Positions 54,201 through 63,397 of a DNA stretch of 64,000 nucleotides are shown piece after piece. The position numbers and the translations under genes are program-made. The DNA comes from Hemileia vastatrix (taxonomy: Eukaryota; Basidiomycota; Pucciniomycetes; Pucciniales; Zaghouaniaceae). How positions within the stretch are numbered: position 1 is the stretch's first letter; each line of letters starts with the position of its first letter. Location: contig JASXTE010000001.1 of NCBI GenBank assembly GCA_030280995.1, positions 28,428,606 to 28,492,605 of the forward strand, written 5' to 3'. The notes beneath the pieces were generated by a model. The model was given only the letters and a program-made list of their open reading frames with translations. It did not search any database and had not been told where the DNA came from.

Positions 54201-57164
54201 TTGGTCAAAGACCATGAGATGAAAATCTCTTTAAGCTGTGATCTGGATAATATTCCTGGCAGTTTAAAAAAGAAACCTTACCCAGCATCTCCTGCAAAAA
54301 GGAAAGATATTGAAGACAATATAAAATTGTTGTTGGAAATGGGTATTGTTGAAAAAGTGGACACAACACCTAAGTATTGTGTCATTTCACCAGTATTAAT
54401 CTCTTATGAAAAAGATAAGGCAAGATTATGCGGTGATTATAGAGCTCTGAATACATATACAGTAGATGATATTTACCCTCTACCAAGGATAGCTTCTATC
54501 CATGCTACCTTACAAGGAGCAAAATATATTTCCTGTCTGGATGGGAACAAGGGTTACCACCAGATTCCTGTGGAAAGAAATTCTCAAAATTACTTATTAA
54601 TAACCACACATATGGGTATATATAAGTATGTGAGAATGCCATTTGGCCCAAAGAATGCCCCTTCAGTCTTCCAAAAATTGATGGATAGTGTTTTTCATCA
54701 GGAAATGGTTGAAGGATGGTTATTGGTCTATATTGATGACATCATAGTGTTTTCAAAGACATATGATGAACATTTAAATCACCTGAAAAGAGTCTTTCAA
54801 AAAATGGATGAAATTAATATGACTATTGCATTAAAGAAATGTAAGTTTGGATTTCAATCCTTGAAAGTACTTGGACATGTTGTATCTGGATTACAAATTT
54901 GTGTTGACCAGAATAAAGTGGCAGCAATTAAAAACATTGGGATACCTAAAAATGTAAAAGAGGTTCAAAGTTTTTTGGGTATTTGTGGATATTATAGACA
55001 ATATATTAAAAATTACCAATCCATTGCAGCCCCTTTAACAACATTAATCAGGAAGAATGAAGCTTTCATTTGGAATAATGAAAGACAACACGCCTTTAAT
55101 AAATTAAAGGAAAGTTTAATGTCAGCTCCAATATTAGGACTGCCAGATTTCACCCTACCTTTTATCTTGTACACTGATGCAAGTTTCATAGGTTTGGGTG
55201 CTGCTTTACAGCAGAAACAGATAATAAATGGAAAATTATCTGAAGTAGTTATCTGTTATATATCCAGAACCTTAAGAAAAACAGAATTAAGGTATGGTGC
55301 CACACAGCTAGAATGTTTAGCCGTGGTGTGGGCTTTGGAGAAACTTCATTACTATCTGGAAGACCAGCAGTTTGAACTTATAACAGATTGCAGTGCAGTA
55401 AAATCATTACTAAACATGAAAACACCTAATAGGCACATGTTTAGTTGGCAACTAGCTGTACAAGAGTACAGAGGAAGAATGACAATCACTCACAGAGCAG
55501 GAACATTGCATTCAAATGTGGATTTATTATCCAGAAGTCCTTTGCCAAATGATGCTGACAACCCAGCTTATGTACCTGAAAATGAGGTTATACATATATT
55601 TGGGATTTATATAGTGGATTTAGAAGAAGAGTTTATGCAAACTATATTGGAAAATTATTCATCTGATAAAGATTTGTCTAAACTATCTACCATTCTTAAT
55701 GATCCAACAAATGCCTCCATGAGTGCATTAATTAAAACCTTGCCTCCAAAGTATAAAAATGCGTTGGAAAAAGGTAAACTATCAATTGAAGATGGATATA
55801 TATATTACAGGAAAAAGTTAAGTAATGTAATAGTAATACCACCTTCTATGAAAGAGTTAATGTTGAGTACTTGTCATGATGACATCTTAGCTGGTCATTT
55901 TGACTTTAACAAAACATTAACCAGAGTTAAAAATACAGCATGGTGGATAAACATGAAAGAGGATGTACAAAAATACATTGAAACATGTGACTCTTGTCAG
56001 AAATCTAAAAGATTAACTGGGAAGAGAGCTGGGTTGTTACAACAAATAGAGCAGCCAAAAGCTCCATGGGAAATTATAAACATGGATTTTGTAACTGGCT
56101 TGCCATTAGCAGGAAAAGAAAGTTTCAATTCTTGCTGGGTAATAGTGGATAGATTAACAAAAATGTGTAAGTTTATCCCTACCCATAAAGAGGTATCTGC
56201 TAAAGACTTGGCTTTACTATGGTGGACTCAGATGATGAATACTGCTGGGTTCCCCAAAGCCATAATCTCTGACAGAGATCCTAAATTTACTTCAGAGTTC
56301 TGGACATCTTTGATGGAAGTATCAGGTTGTCAATTAAAATTGTCTACAGCACACCATCCACAAACTGATGGGCTGGCTGAGAGGATGATACAAACTCTAG
56401 AAGACATGATCAGAAGATATTGTGCCTTTGGATTAGAATACAAAGACAATGAGAAATTCACACATGACTGGGTAACATTAATTCCTGGCCTTGAATTTGC
56501 TTATAACAGCACAACTCATTCTGTAACAGAGAAGAAACCATTTGAACTCTGGCTGGGATATGTACCAAATACCCCAGTAAATCTTTTAAATAAACTACCA
56601 AGGTTGGATATACACCCTGGCACTAAATCCTTTATTCATATGCAACAAATGTGTAGAAAGCATGCAGAAGAATGCATCCAAAAAGCATTTGAATATGAAA
56701 AGAAAAGGTGGGACAAATCTCATAAAGAATTTGAATTAAAAAAGGGAGATGAAGTCCTGATATCAACACTACATTTTAACTTACAAGGTAATGTTAAATT
56801 AAAGGATCCCTTTGTAGGACCTTTTGTAGTAAATAAAATGGTTGGGAATAATGCAGTGGAAGTCATATTATATGCTCCATATGATAGGAAACATCCAGTT
56901 TTCCCTATCTCATTATTGAAACCTTACCATGCAAATGATCCTGACTTATTTCCAAAAAGAAGGGGAAGGCCTAAAAAGCAACCTGAAGAAATTGTGGAAA
57001 AAGCAGAGATTGAGAAAATACTCAAGAAAAGAATCCTTACTAAAGAAAAAGGAACTGAGTATTTACTAAGATTTAAAGGGAAATCAAATGAATTTGATAA
57101 ATGGATACCTGAAAAAGAAATTTCTAATTTATCCACCCTTCTTAAAAAATTTAAACAGAAATAA
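51243..57164 (+). CDS. Gag-Pol polyprotein of E2 with chromodomain
   Basis: 1973 codons, uninterrupted. Gag has a low-complexity Ser/Gln-rich N-terminus (overprinted by the +1 ORF), a helical middle (KLLLRIEKLEEFSKES) and a capsid-like DWQQFIQRIDNLKFSYKLPD block. The finger CYKCNEPWVKGHTC is at 698-711. Protease D809 lies in ILDTGAAGS, RT YIDD is at 1163-1166, RNase H has D1312. Integrase has His-finger start H1545, then D1615, D1677 and E1713 (exact D-35-E). The chromodomain is at about 1922-1968. A later Met (MCDNND, codon 17) is a plausible true start because the first residues look like UTR. From protease to chromodomain it is closely similar to E1, whereas the Gag N-terminal region is not alignable. 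Confidence 0.96.
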   Translation: MKFSYLNFQFFKFHVKMCDNNDIVSNKVKPYNLRPRAERPVTGHSNGGPGLSHNQQHSVNVSGGKGKAFKAGFNKENKKYFTRTSSLPIHPTEHLDNKSQQYSGPDQQSGKERSSRFHRSQPSSSGHKDSTTNSGTQQFHSNTSSPRGGPKNYCKQMEMGFVRTKLQQSSTAGLQQSPLQGKGKERQGKWDKTLVSHPTSYDQLYQPENKLLIGNEIDKEILDIIDKDLKDYSFEQNMLNLSLHEDNVNSFIDHQENTINIKMESNELNLDPDNESSELDTEKIEYFLKENPMESKIISKLLLRIEKLEEFSKESNINTENVLLQLTQSLSTTANKLKIIENSNNEFINENKRLNSEIRNLESKLELSQNIMATIEGRVKLSFSNVNDTLTHVPVIKDRLQRVEIEVANILKNTETIKDNTSYGERVPVFMKHSDDKPMMEHEHSVMGSENIKSVKDEINDHLSKVSELLNIPQVREAKTSQKNWPKLDQYPSFDGDSKSDWQQFIQRIDNLKFSYKLPDEEITSKLISLFTDVALLWFESVLSEGINYSWNEWKALIERQFGGPKFRITQQRLYERARYNPNAGDKPMVFLMNLIKIMKAMDPKMDYEEWKEKIIYKLPISVRDIIVARTETVRDTSGFINICNEILLNHKYETKYSNYRQSVDVVKPTTSKLPVEKKKPSAPLVPKRQENNTCYKCNEPWVKGHTCKKRINVIETSQNSEPSNHEDENVESSEDCKSNISYSDDENEIFVLEQDIMFLNDAIPHTDTSLTSIEEAEIIKDVSHDTYKITPIRAPIIICGKEMNAILDTGAAGSVVSLNALMKLDSKYQEKLEPVQTKNWRGFGSVLYPIGKYKTAVFFKYNNGYVRAVCEFVVMDNNNCSDWFIIGNDLLTKFGIKLDPANSCFTIGVNGKRKFKICSENSVYAISPREEQLQGGRTTNEVGELENEIQKASFSPQLSKIEQEDILRLIKSYPMAFAHGSNELGLVKDHEMKISLSCDLDNIPGSLKKKPYPASPAKRKDIEDNIKLLLEMGIVEKVDTTPKYCVISPVLISYEKDKARLCGDYRALNTYTVDDIYPLPRIASIHATLQGAKYISCLDGNKGYHQIPVERNSQNYLLITTHMGIYKYVRMPFGPKNAPSVFQKLMDSVFHQEMVEGWLLVYIDDIIVFSKTYDEHLNHLKRVFQKMDEINMTIALKKCKFGFQSLKVLGHVVSGLQICVDQNKVAAIKNIGIPKNVKEVQSFLGICGYYRQYIKNYQSIAAPLTTLIRKNEAFIWNNERQHAFNKLKESLMSAPILGLPDFTLPFILYTDASFIGLGAALQQKQIINGKLSEVVICYISRTLRKTELRYGATQLECLAVVWALEKLHYYLEDQQFELITDCSAVKSLLNMKTPNRHMFSWQLAVQEYRGRMTITHRAGTLHSNVDLLSRSPLPNDADNPAYVPENEVIHIFGIYIVDLEEEFMQTILENYSSDKDLSKLSTILNDPTNASMSALIKTLPPKYKNALEKGKLSIEDGYIYYRKKLSNVIVIPPSMKELMLSTCHDDILAGHFDFNKTLTRVKNTAWWINMKEDVQKYIETCDSCQKSKRLTGKRAGLLQQIEQPKAPWEIINMDFVTGLPLAGKESFNSCWVIVDRLTKMCKFIPTHKEVSAKDLALLWWTQMMNTAGFPKAIISDRDPKFTSEFWTSLMEVSGCQLKLSTAHHPQTDGLAERMIQTLEDMIRRYCAFGLEYKDNEKFTHDWVTLIPGLEFAYNSTTHSVTEKKPFELWLGYVPNTPVNLLNKLPRLDIHPGTKSFIHMQQMCRKHAEECIQKAFEYEKKRWDKSHKEFELKKGDEVLISTLHFNLQGNVKLKDPFVGPFVVNKMVGNNAVEVILYAPYDRKHPVFPISLLKPYHANDPDLFPKRRGRPKKQPEEIVEKAEIEKILKKRILTKEKGTEYLLRFKGKSNEFDKWIPEKEISNLSTLLKKFKQK
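51379..51828 (+). CDS. Overlapping +1-frame ORF in E2 gag
   Basis: 149 codons, shifted +1 inside gag. It opens MEGQDSPIINNTP, then SIKKTKNTLQEQVHSLSTLL and further heptad-like helix (VNNIVDQINNLEKRE), a Pro/Ala/Thr linker, ITVSKWKWDLYAQNYNN, and a basic end HPYRGKARRGRG closing with RPW. E1 has KIKKM-PLSQQIKNLSTHI, VEVSKWQWDWLN...YLAQN, HPYQGGKRRRK and SKPW at matching places. That conservation in the alternative frame only is the evidence for a gene. Function unknown; coiled coil plus basic tail suggests RNA or capsid binding (inference). Confidence 0.6.
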   Translation: MEGQDSPIINNTPSMSLEEREKLLKQVSIKKTKNTLQEQVHSLSTLLNTLTIRVNNIVDQINNLEKREAQGFIEVNQALVDIKTQPPTVAPNNSIATPPAQEEDQKITVSKWKWDLYAQNYNNPQQQGSSSHPYRGKARRGRGSGIRPW

Positions 57165-57345
57165 ATTTCTGTTCAACCAGCTGAGGGGTTAAAAAACCAG
57201 TACTCATAATATTTTATTATGTTTTATTTCTTTAAAGTTGAATCTTTAATGCTACAGATTTATTCTGAATACCTGAAAATTACAAATTAAATAAAATAAA
57301 ATGTATAACTTATCATTTTTTTTATTGTTTTTTTGGGTGGGCGAG
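57165..57345 (+). other. 3' untranslated part and polypurine tract of E2
   Basis: AT-rich. It ends GGGTGGGCGAG directly before TGTCAGCC of the 3' LTR, the likely plus-strand primer. Confidence 0.6.
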
Positions 57346-58834
57346 TGTCAGCCTTTATATCTCCAGGACTGAGTAAAAAGTGATTATAAGTTATGTTAAA
57401 CACATGAACTATACATGGGACTAATAAATAAGAGTACACAAATAGTATACATAAGTAAAATTATGATAATACACAAAAAATGCCATTATAACACCTTATA
57501 TACACGCATATATCCACCTTTTATAGGTCTTATGTACTTAATATTAAGTTGGAATATGCTAGGGTAATCTTAAGAACCTTAAGTATAAGGCTGCATAACT
57601 TTTAAGTACACATAAAGCTGTTATATTCATTGTTTTATGCAAAAAACAAGAAATGCGCTTTATTTCACTTAAAAGTTGACTATATGCGCTATAAAATTGA
57701 GAATATCAAAATTGCGCTTTGACAGATCAATTGGGCTCATTTAGAACTATTGATTTGGCTATTTAAATGCATAAAAATAACACTTTTCAAATTTGGTGTT
57801 TTTTATGCCAGAAATGGCTTCTGTGTACTGGCCACATACTGCCTGCTTTTTTCCTGTGTGAATAGCTTCATTTTTAGCAAAGTTAGCTTTTTCACACTAT
57901 AATTACCCCACATTCTACGCCCACTGTGGGGAAACACACTAAAATAGGCGACAGGCGCTTATTTAGTGTCCTAGCTTAATTAATAATGCATTGACCCTGT
58001 TTATATGCACTAATTTCATTAATAACCTCACTCTTGGCACTTTATTTCATCACCACGCTTAAATTCGCCTAATTTTAGTCAAGGATTTACCCGTGCAAGA
58101 GCCTGCCAAGAACTGCATGTAGTTACCCCACATCTCACACTCTTTTTTAAGTTTTTGGGTGGTTTCTCAGTCAATTTTGGTTATTTTTGAATGGGAATTT
58201 CACGTAGTATAATGTCAGGATTAGCCCCATTATTTCTACAGTCAATCCCCCTTATTATTAAGCTATTATTAACCTTAAAAAGTCTCCTTTAGTCCTTAAT
58301 ATTATTGTTTTATACGCATATACTCTCTTTTTGTCTTTTTCTTTAATTTTGATGGATTTCCCTTATTATTTCAGGATTTTGGCGGTTATTACTCTTCTAA
58401 TTATGTCATGGGTCACTGGGAATGTCTATTAGTTGTTTAGAGGCGTGATTAACTGTGTATTGGGTGGTACATCAAGGGAATCATTGGGGAACTCAGTGTG
58501 TATAAAAGGAGGAGGTTTTTGGGTTGTATTTCTTCATTCTTTATCATTACAATTTAACCAATATAACCAAACCAATTACAATACATATCAATTAGTACTT
58601 TTATAAGACTTTTGAATAGTATCTGAATTTATATAATCTATTTTTCTACCAACTATAAAGATTGTAAGCCATATATAAGAATAGTGAGAATTATATTACT
58701 GAGACCTTTATATTTGATTATATTTTACAACTTAGTGGATTAAATCTACAGTATTCATATAGGACCATTAAAATCTTCTAGACAACTGACTATTCAAGCT
58801 AGTTCACGTCCTTGTACTTGACCTTAGCCTGACA
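57346..58834 (+). repeat. 3' LTR of E2 (family B)
   Basis: 1489 bp; 12 bp shorter than the 5' LTR because one GTTGATGGGAAT unit is absent. Confidence 0.95.
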
Positions 58835-58990
58835 AAAATCATGAGAAAAGTGCTGATTTGAGTTCATAACTGACACCTATTTTTGAAATAATTGACTCTT
58901 TTGAAAAATTTAAGTGCTGATTTGTAAGAGCTGATTTGGTTTGAAATCCACACTTAATTTAAGTGTGAATTTTCCAGAACTGACACCCCC

Positions 58991-59488
58991 TAATATTTCA
59001 ATTTTTTTACTAAAGATAAATATTTTTAAATAATTTCTTTTTAGAAGAAGATTAAATTTTATCCCCTCTTTCTAACAGTGCTACTTTTATGCTTTCACAA
59101 CTAATAGTTTTGAAGTTCAAATTTCCAATTTTTGATGAAATTCAATGCTATAGAAAATTACCAATAATTTAATTTTTTTAATGGTGTTATGAGTTTAGAG
59201 CTTTAACTTGAGAATATTGAAATTTTCCAGGTAATTTGGGAAATTATTTTGAGGTTAAGAAAAAATTTGAACCATCACAAGGACTCATCTCTAGAGACTG
59301 TAAAGTCATTCATTAAACTGAGCATGATATTTAATTATGAAGCTATAAACATGGCTGAGATTATCTCTCATAATTTAAATAAAAAAAGCTTAATAATCCT
59401 TTCACAAAGAAAAAATATATAAGTGATCACTAAAATTATAACTTTCTTCAATTTTTCTAACTAAAATACCCTTTCATAAGCCTAAAAA
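58991..59488. other. No gene seen
   Basis: AT-rich sequence between the right Harbinger TIR and the next MITE. Confidence 0.4.
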
Positions 59489-59680
59489 CCAACAAAAAAT
59501 AATCTGGAACCAGCTAGCAGATTTGTGATTCACAAATTATATAAATTTTATTCTATGTAAGCTAAAACTCATAGTGTTCAGTGAATGATCTTCTCAGAAG
59601 AGTTATAGCTGATTTTAAACTAAATTAATTTAAATATAAGGATTGGAACCTGCTATCAGGTGCCCAGAAATGTTTTTAAT
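59489..59680. repeat. MITE related to 41931-42138 (copy 3)
   Basis: CCAACAAAAAATAATCTGG then AACCAGCTAGCAG at the left, AACCTGCTATCAGGT then GCCCAGAAATG at the right. The interior matches copy 2 in the opposite orientation (GTGTTCAGTGAATGATCTTC). Confidence 0.6.
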
Positions 59681-60134
59681 GAAAATCTTTGAAATATGAT
59701 TGGTACACCTCTTCTATCTGTAAACCATTTTTTTAAATGAAAATGTTCTTCTTGCCTCTTCTGGTACTCTTTGGAAGCTACATGAAAAGTTTTACCCCCT
59801 CAAAATATTCCAGAAGAACACTTTTCTTCCTAGAGCCCATGCCATGGTTTTCGCTTAGTGTCATTGAGACCAATCTAAAGTGAAAAGTCTCCTCTTTTAA
59901 TTAAAAACTTCTAACTCTCCTTTTTTAATATTCATATAAAAGATGCACAACATGTGATAAATCTTGCATTGTAAACAAAATAAATCTATATAAAAAAGAA
60001 TTAAAAAGGAGAAAAGTATCTATATCTTTTCCAAATCCTCAGATCTCTTGACTATTTGTTTCATTTTATTCACTAATTTCAGCACAGTTTTACACTTAAA
60101 TGAAAAACTGAAATCATCCTAAATCAAGTTTAAA
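59681..60134. other. No gene seen
   Basis: AT-rich with short ORFs only. Confidence 0.4.
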
Positions 60135-60139
60135 TATTA

Positions 60140-60337
60140 GGGGGTATCAAAGTTAGAAATCTTCTATTCCAAAATACCTCATTTTTTCCACCAAATTAAT
60201 CATGATTTTTTTTAAGGTATGCCATCTTGTGCCCCTAAAACACTTTTTTACTGAGAATTAATGTCATGCTTGCGGCTTTCTTTTTGTGCTGTGAAATACC
60301 TTTTAAATAATTACAAATCTTTAACTTTGATACCCCC
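60140..60337. repeat. 198-bp MITE, GGGGGTATCAAAGTTA ends
   Basis: GGGGGTATCAAAGTTAGAAAT at the left and its near reverse complement TAACTTTGATACCCCC at the right, flanked by TATTA at 60135-60139 and 60338-60342. Ends resemble the Harbinger TIR (GGGGGTGTCA), so it may be mobilised by that family. Confidence 0.75.
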
Positions 60338-60343
60338 TATTAG

Positions 60344-60750
60344 AGGGTATCAAAGTACTCCAATCAGCCATTAAATTAATGAGGAATAAAAAATGAAACA
60401 CCCCAATTATTTTCCATTATTTCTTTTGAAAATAAATGGGTTATTATATGTGGGATTTATGGAATTTTGAATTTAATCAGACACTTTGTTTGTGTGAGAT
60501 CTGTGATTATGGCTGGAAATTGGGGCATTAAAACAAAATAAATGGGTTATTTCATTATAATTACCTTATTTCCCACTCATAATGGCAGATCCTACACAAA
60601 AAATAAATGTCTAATTAAAATTAAAATTTGATACATCCTAACCCAAATGACCCATTTATTGTCAACCTAAATGATGGAAAATAATTGGAGTGATTTATTT
60701 GATTTATTGGACATCAATTTAATAGCAGGTTGGAGTAATTTGATATCCCC
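60344..60750. repeat. 407-bp MITE with long inverted ends, abutting the previous one
   Basis: The left arm GAGGGTATCAAAGTACTCC with ATTAAATTAATG and AATTATTTTCCAT matches the right arm in reverse complement (GGGGATATCAAATTACTCC, ATTAAATTGATG, AATTATTTTCCAT) over about 85 bp. It shares the first dozen bases with the neighbour. Confidence 0.7.
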
Positions 60751-61141
60751 TATATTGAGGGGATTGATGTGATATTTGGAGAACCAGCAGATATCAATCT
60801 TGAAAACAAGTTTAACACTCAACACATGGCTTTTGAAACATAAAACCAATTGTGACTCCAAAAATTGTTACTCTTTCACAATCAATGAGTTGTGATGGTT
60901 TGGTTATTGTTGGATTGTGGAGTCTTGAAGAACCTAAAATAAGTCTACTTGCTTATTTAATTTATTTCTTCTTGGATAGTTTGATTTGATTTGATTTATT
61001 TTATTTTATTTTTAGTGTCTGCTGACATGAAAACTGTTATAAATATTCAATAGAGATTTTATAAGTATGATGGCCTGTTTTTCAATATTCCATGTTAAAT
61101 TTTCTATCAAAAATAACTTGCAAACCTGGTGTAGGATTTCA
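60751..61141. other. No gene seen
   Basis: AT-rich. A TTTGATTTGATTTGATTTATT pentamer run is near 60979-61000. Confidence 0.4.
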
Positions 61142-61146
61142 GAAAC

Positions 61147-62645
61147 TGTCAGCCTGTATATCTCCAGGACTGAGTAAAAAGTAATTATAAGTTATGCTAA
61201 ACACATGAACTATACATGGGAATAATAAATAAGAGTACACAAATAGTATACATAAGTAAAATTATGATAATACACAAAAAATGCCATTATAACACCTTAT
61301 ATACACGCATATATCCACCTTTTATAGGTCTTATGTACTTAATATTAAGTTGGAATATGTTAGGGTAATCTTAAGAACCTTAAGTATAAGGCTACATAAT
61401 TTTTAAGTACACTTAAAGCTGTTATATTCATTGTTTTATGCAAAAAACAAGAAATGCGCTTTATTTCACTTAAAAGTTGACTATATGCGCTATAAAATTG
61501 AGAATATCAAAATTGCGCTTTGACAGATCAATTGGGCTCATTTAGAACTATTGATTTGGCTATTTAAATGCATAAAAATAACACTTTTCAAATTTGGTGT
61601 TTTTTATGCCAGAAATGGCTTCTGTGTACTGGCCACATACTGCCTGCTTTTTTCCTGTGTGAATAGCTTCATTTTTAGCAAAGTTAGCTTTTTCACACTA
61701 TAATTACCCCACATTCTACGCCCACTGTGGGGAAACACACTAAAATAGGCAACAGGCGCTTATTTAGTGTCCTAGCTTAATTAATAATGCATTGACCTTG
61801 TTTATATGCACTAATTTCATTAATAACCTCACTCTTGGCACTTTATTTCATCACCACGCTTAAATTCGCCTAATTTTAGTCAAGGATTTACCCGTGCAAG
61901 CGCCTGCCAAGAACTGCATGTAGTTACCCCACATCTCACGCTCTTTTTTAAGTTTTTGGGTGGTTTCTCAGTCAATTTTGGTTATTTTTGAATGGGAATT
62001 TCACGTAGTATAATGTCAGGATTAGCCCATTATTTCTACAGTAAATCCCCCTTATTATTAAGCTATTATTAACCTTAAAAAGTCTCCTTTAGTCTTTAAT
62101 ATTATTGTTTAATACGCATATACTCTCTTTTTGTCTTTTTCTTTAATTTTGATGGATTTCCCTTATTATTACAGGATTTTGGCGGTTGTTATTCTTCTAA
62201 TTATGTCATGGGTTACTGGGAATGTTGATGGGCATGTCTATTAATTGTTTAGAGGCGTCATTAACTGTGTATTGGGTGGTATATCAAGGGAATCATTGGG
62301 GAACTCAGTGTGTATAAAAGGAGGAGGTTTTTGGGTTGTGTTTATTCATTCTTTATCATTACAATTCAACCAATATAACCAAATAAATTACAATACATAT
62401 CAATTAGTACTTTTATAAGACTTTTGAATAGTATCTGAATTAAATAATCTATTTTTCTACCAACTACAAAGATTGTAAGCCATATATAAGAATAGTGAGA
62501 ATTATATTGCTGAGACCTTTATATTTGATTATATTTTACAACTTAGTGGATTAAAACTACAGTATTCATATAGGACCATTAAAATCTTCTAGACAACTGA
62601 CTATTCAAGCTAGTTCACGTCCTTGTACTTGATCTTAGCCTGACA
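61147..62645 (+). mobile_element. Solo LTR, family B, TSD GAAAC
   Basis: 1499 bp, nearly identical to the E2 LTRs and retaining the GTTGATGGG repeat unit of the 5' copy. GAAAC lies at 61142-61146 and again at 62646-62650. A recent insertion that then recombined to a solo LTR. Confidence 0.95.
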
Positions 62646-62650
62646 GAAAC

Positions 62651-63345
62651 AGTCCTGCCATTGAATTGTAATTTTCTGAAGTCACATTCTTTTTTATTAT
62701 ATATATATGTATTCAAGGTTCCACTTTGGAGAAGCTACTACAACTTTGAAGTGAAGTCCTCACTCAGGAAAAAAAAAATTACAAAACATTTTATTGAATC
62801 TCTTTTATTTTTGAATGAAATTCTGGCAATATTAATGGGCATACTTCTATCTCAAATATACTGCTAATCTCACCAAGCTTGCAGCTGTCTTTGATATCAT
62901 TCACTATCAACAATTATGCATTTAGGTCAGCTGACTAAAAGAATTTGGTGCGGGATGGAAGGAAAGAATGAATATATGTATTTTGGGTTTATTGAAAAGC
63001 ATCAGAAAATAAAAGGTAAACATTTTATTTAGTTCCATAGAGTTTTTACATCATTTTCAGTTTCACTAAAATCTTGTTAACATAATTCAAGTAGACACAG
63101 TAATTAATATGAAAGGAATAAAGGTATATTGGTCTGATGGCTAAGTATACAACATAAAATATTAGAGCACACCATCAAAATTTAATAGTATTCTTCAACT
63201 AAGCTCTTGAATATTGCATTTTTTTTTCTCTGGTATCAATCTTTCAAAGTAAGTATTAAAAATCACAAGATTTGATTCATCCGATGATTGAACAAGACAT
63301 GGGCATATCCTCCAAGCAATAAGATTTCATTTTCAATTGTGTTAT
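62651..63345. other. Downstream flank of the ICMT gene, no other gene seen
   Basis: AT-rich. Contains a short ORF at 62661-62867 without recognisable features. Confidence 0.4.
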
Positions 63346-63351
63346 TTTATT
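63346..63351 (-). terminator. Possible polyadenylation signal of the ICMT gene
   Basis: AATAAA on the minus strand, about 47 nt after the stop codon. Confidence 0.4.
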
Positions 63352-63397
63352 TATCATACGATAGATTTTTGCACAAAATGGTTAAGAGTCCGAGCGT

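Larger units (their letters stand above)
49122..58834 (+). mobile_element. Ty3/Gypsy chromovirus E2, complete and young, TSD AAAAT
   Basis: 9713 bp: 5' LTR 49122-50622, leader 50623-51242, gag-pol 51243-57164, 3' LTR 57346-58834. AAAAT flanks both sides (49117-49121 and 58835-58839). The LTRs differ by about a dozen substitutions and one 12-bp indel (a GTTGATGGGAAT repeat unit lost from the 3' LTR). The single open gag-pol frame suggests possible autonomy. Its LTRs are unrelated to family A beyond the TGTCAGCC...TGACA ends, while Pol is closely similar. It sits in the right end of the Harbinger-like element. Confidence 0.97.
42517..58990. mobile_element. PIF/Harbinger-like element, split by E2
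   Basis: The left TIR GGTGGTTTCAGTTCTGGAAA (42517) faces the right TIR GGGGGTGTCAGTTCTGGAAA (58990, reverse complement). E2 with its 5-bp duplication accounts for 9718 bp, leaving about 6.76 kb of original element. Between the TIRs lie a transposase remnant (plus), a Tet-like oxygenase remnant (plus) and a SANT-like gene remnant (minus); transposase plus SANT protein is the usual PIF/Harbinger gene pair. Flanking TA occurs on both sides but an exact 3-bp duplication is not clear. That all three genes belong to one element is an inference. Confidence 0.6.
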
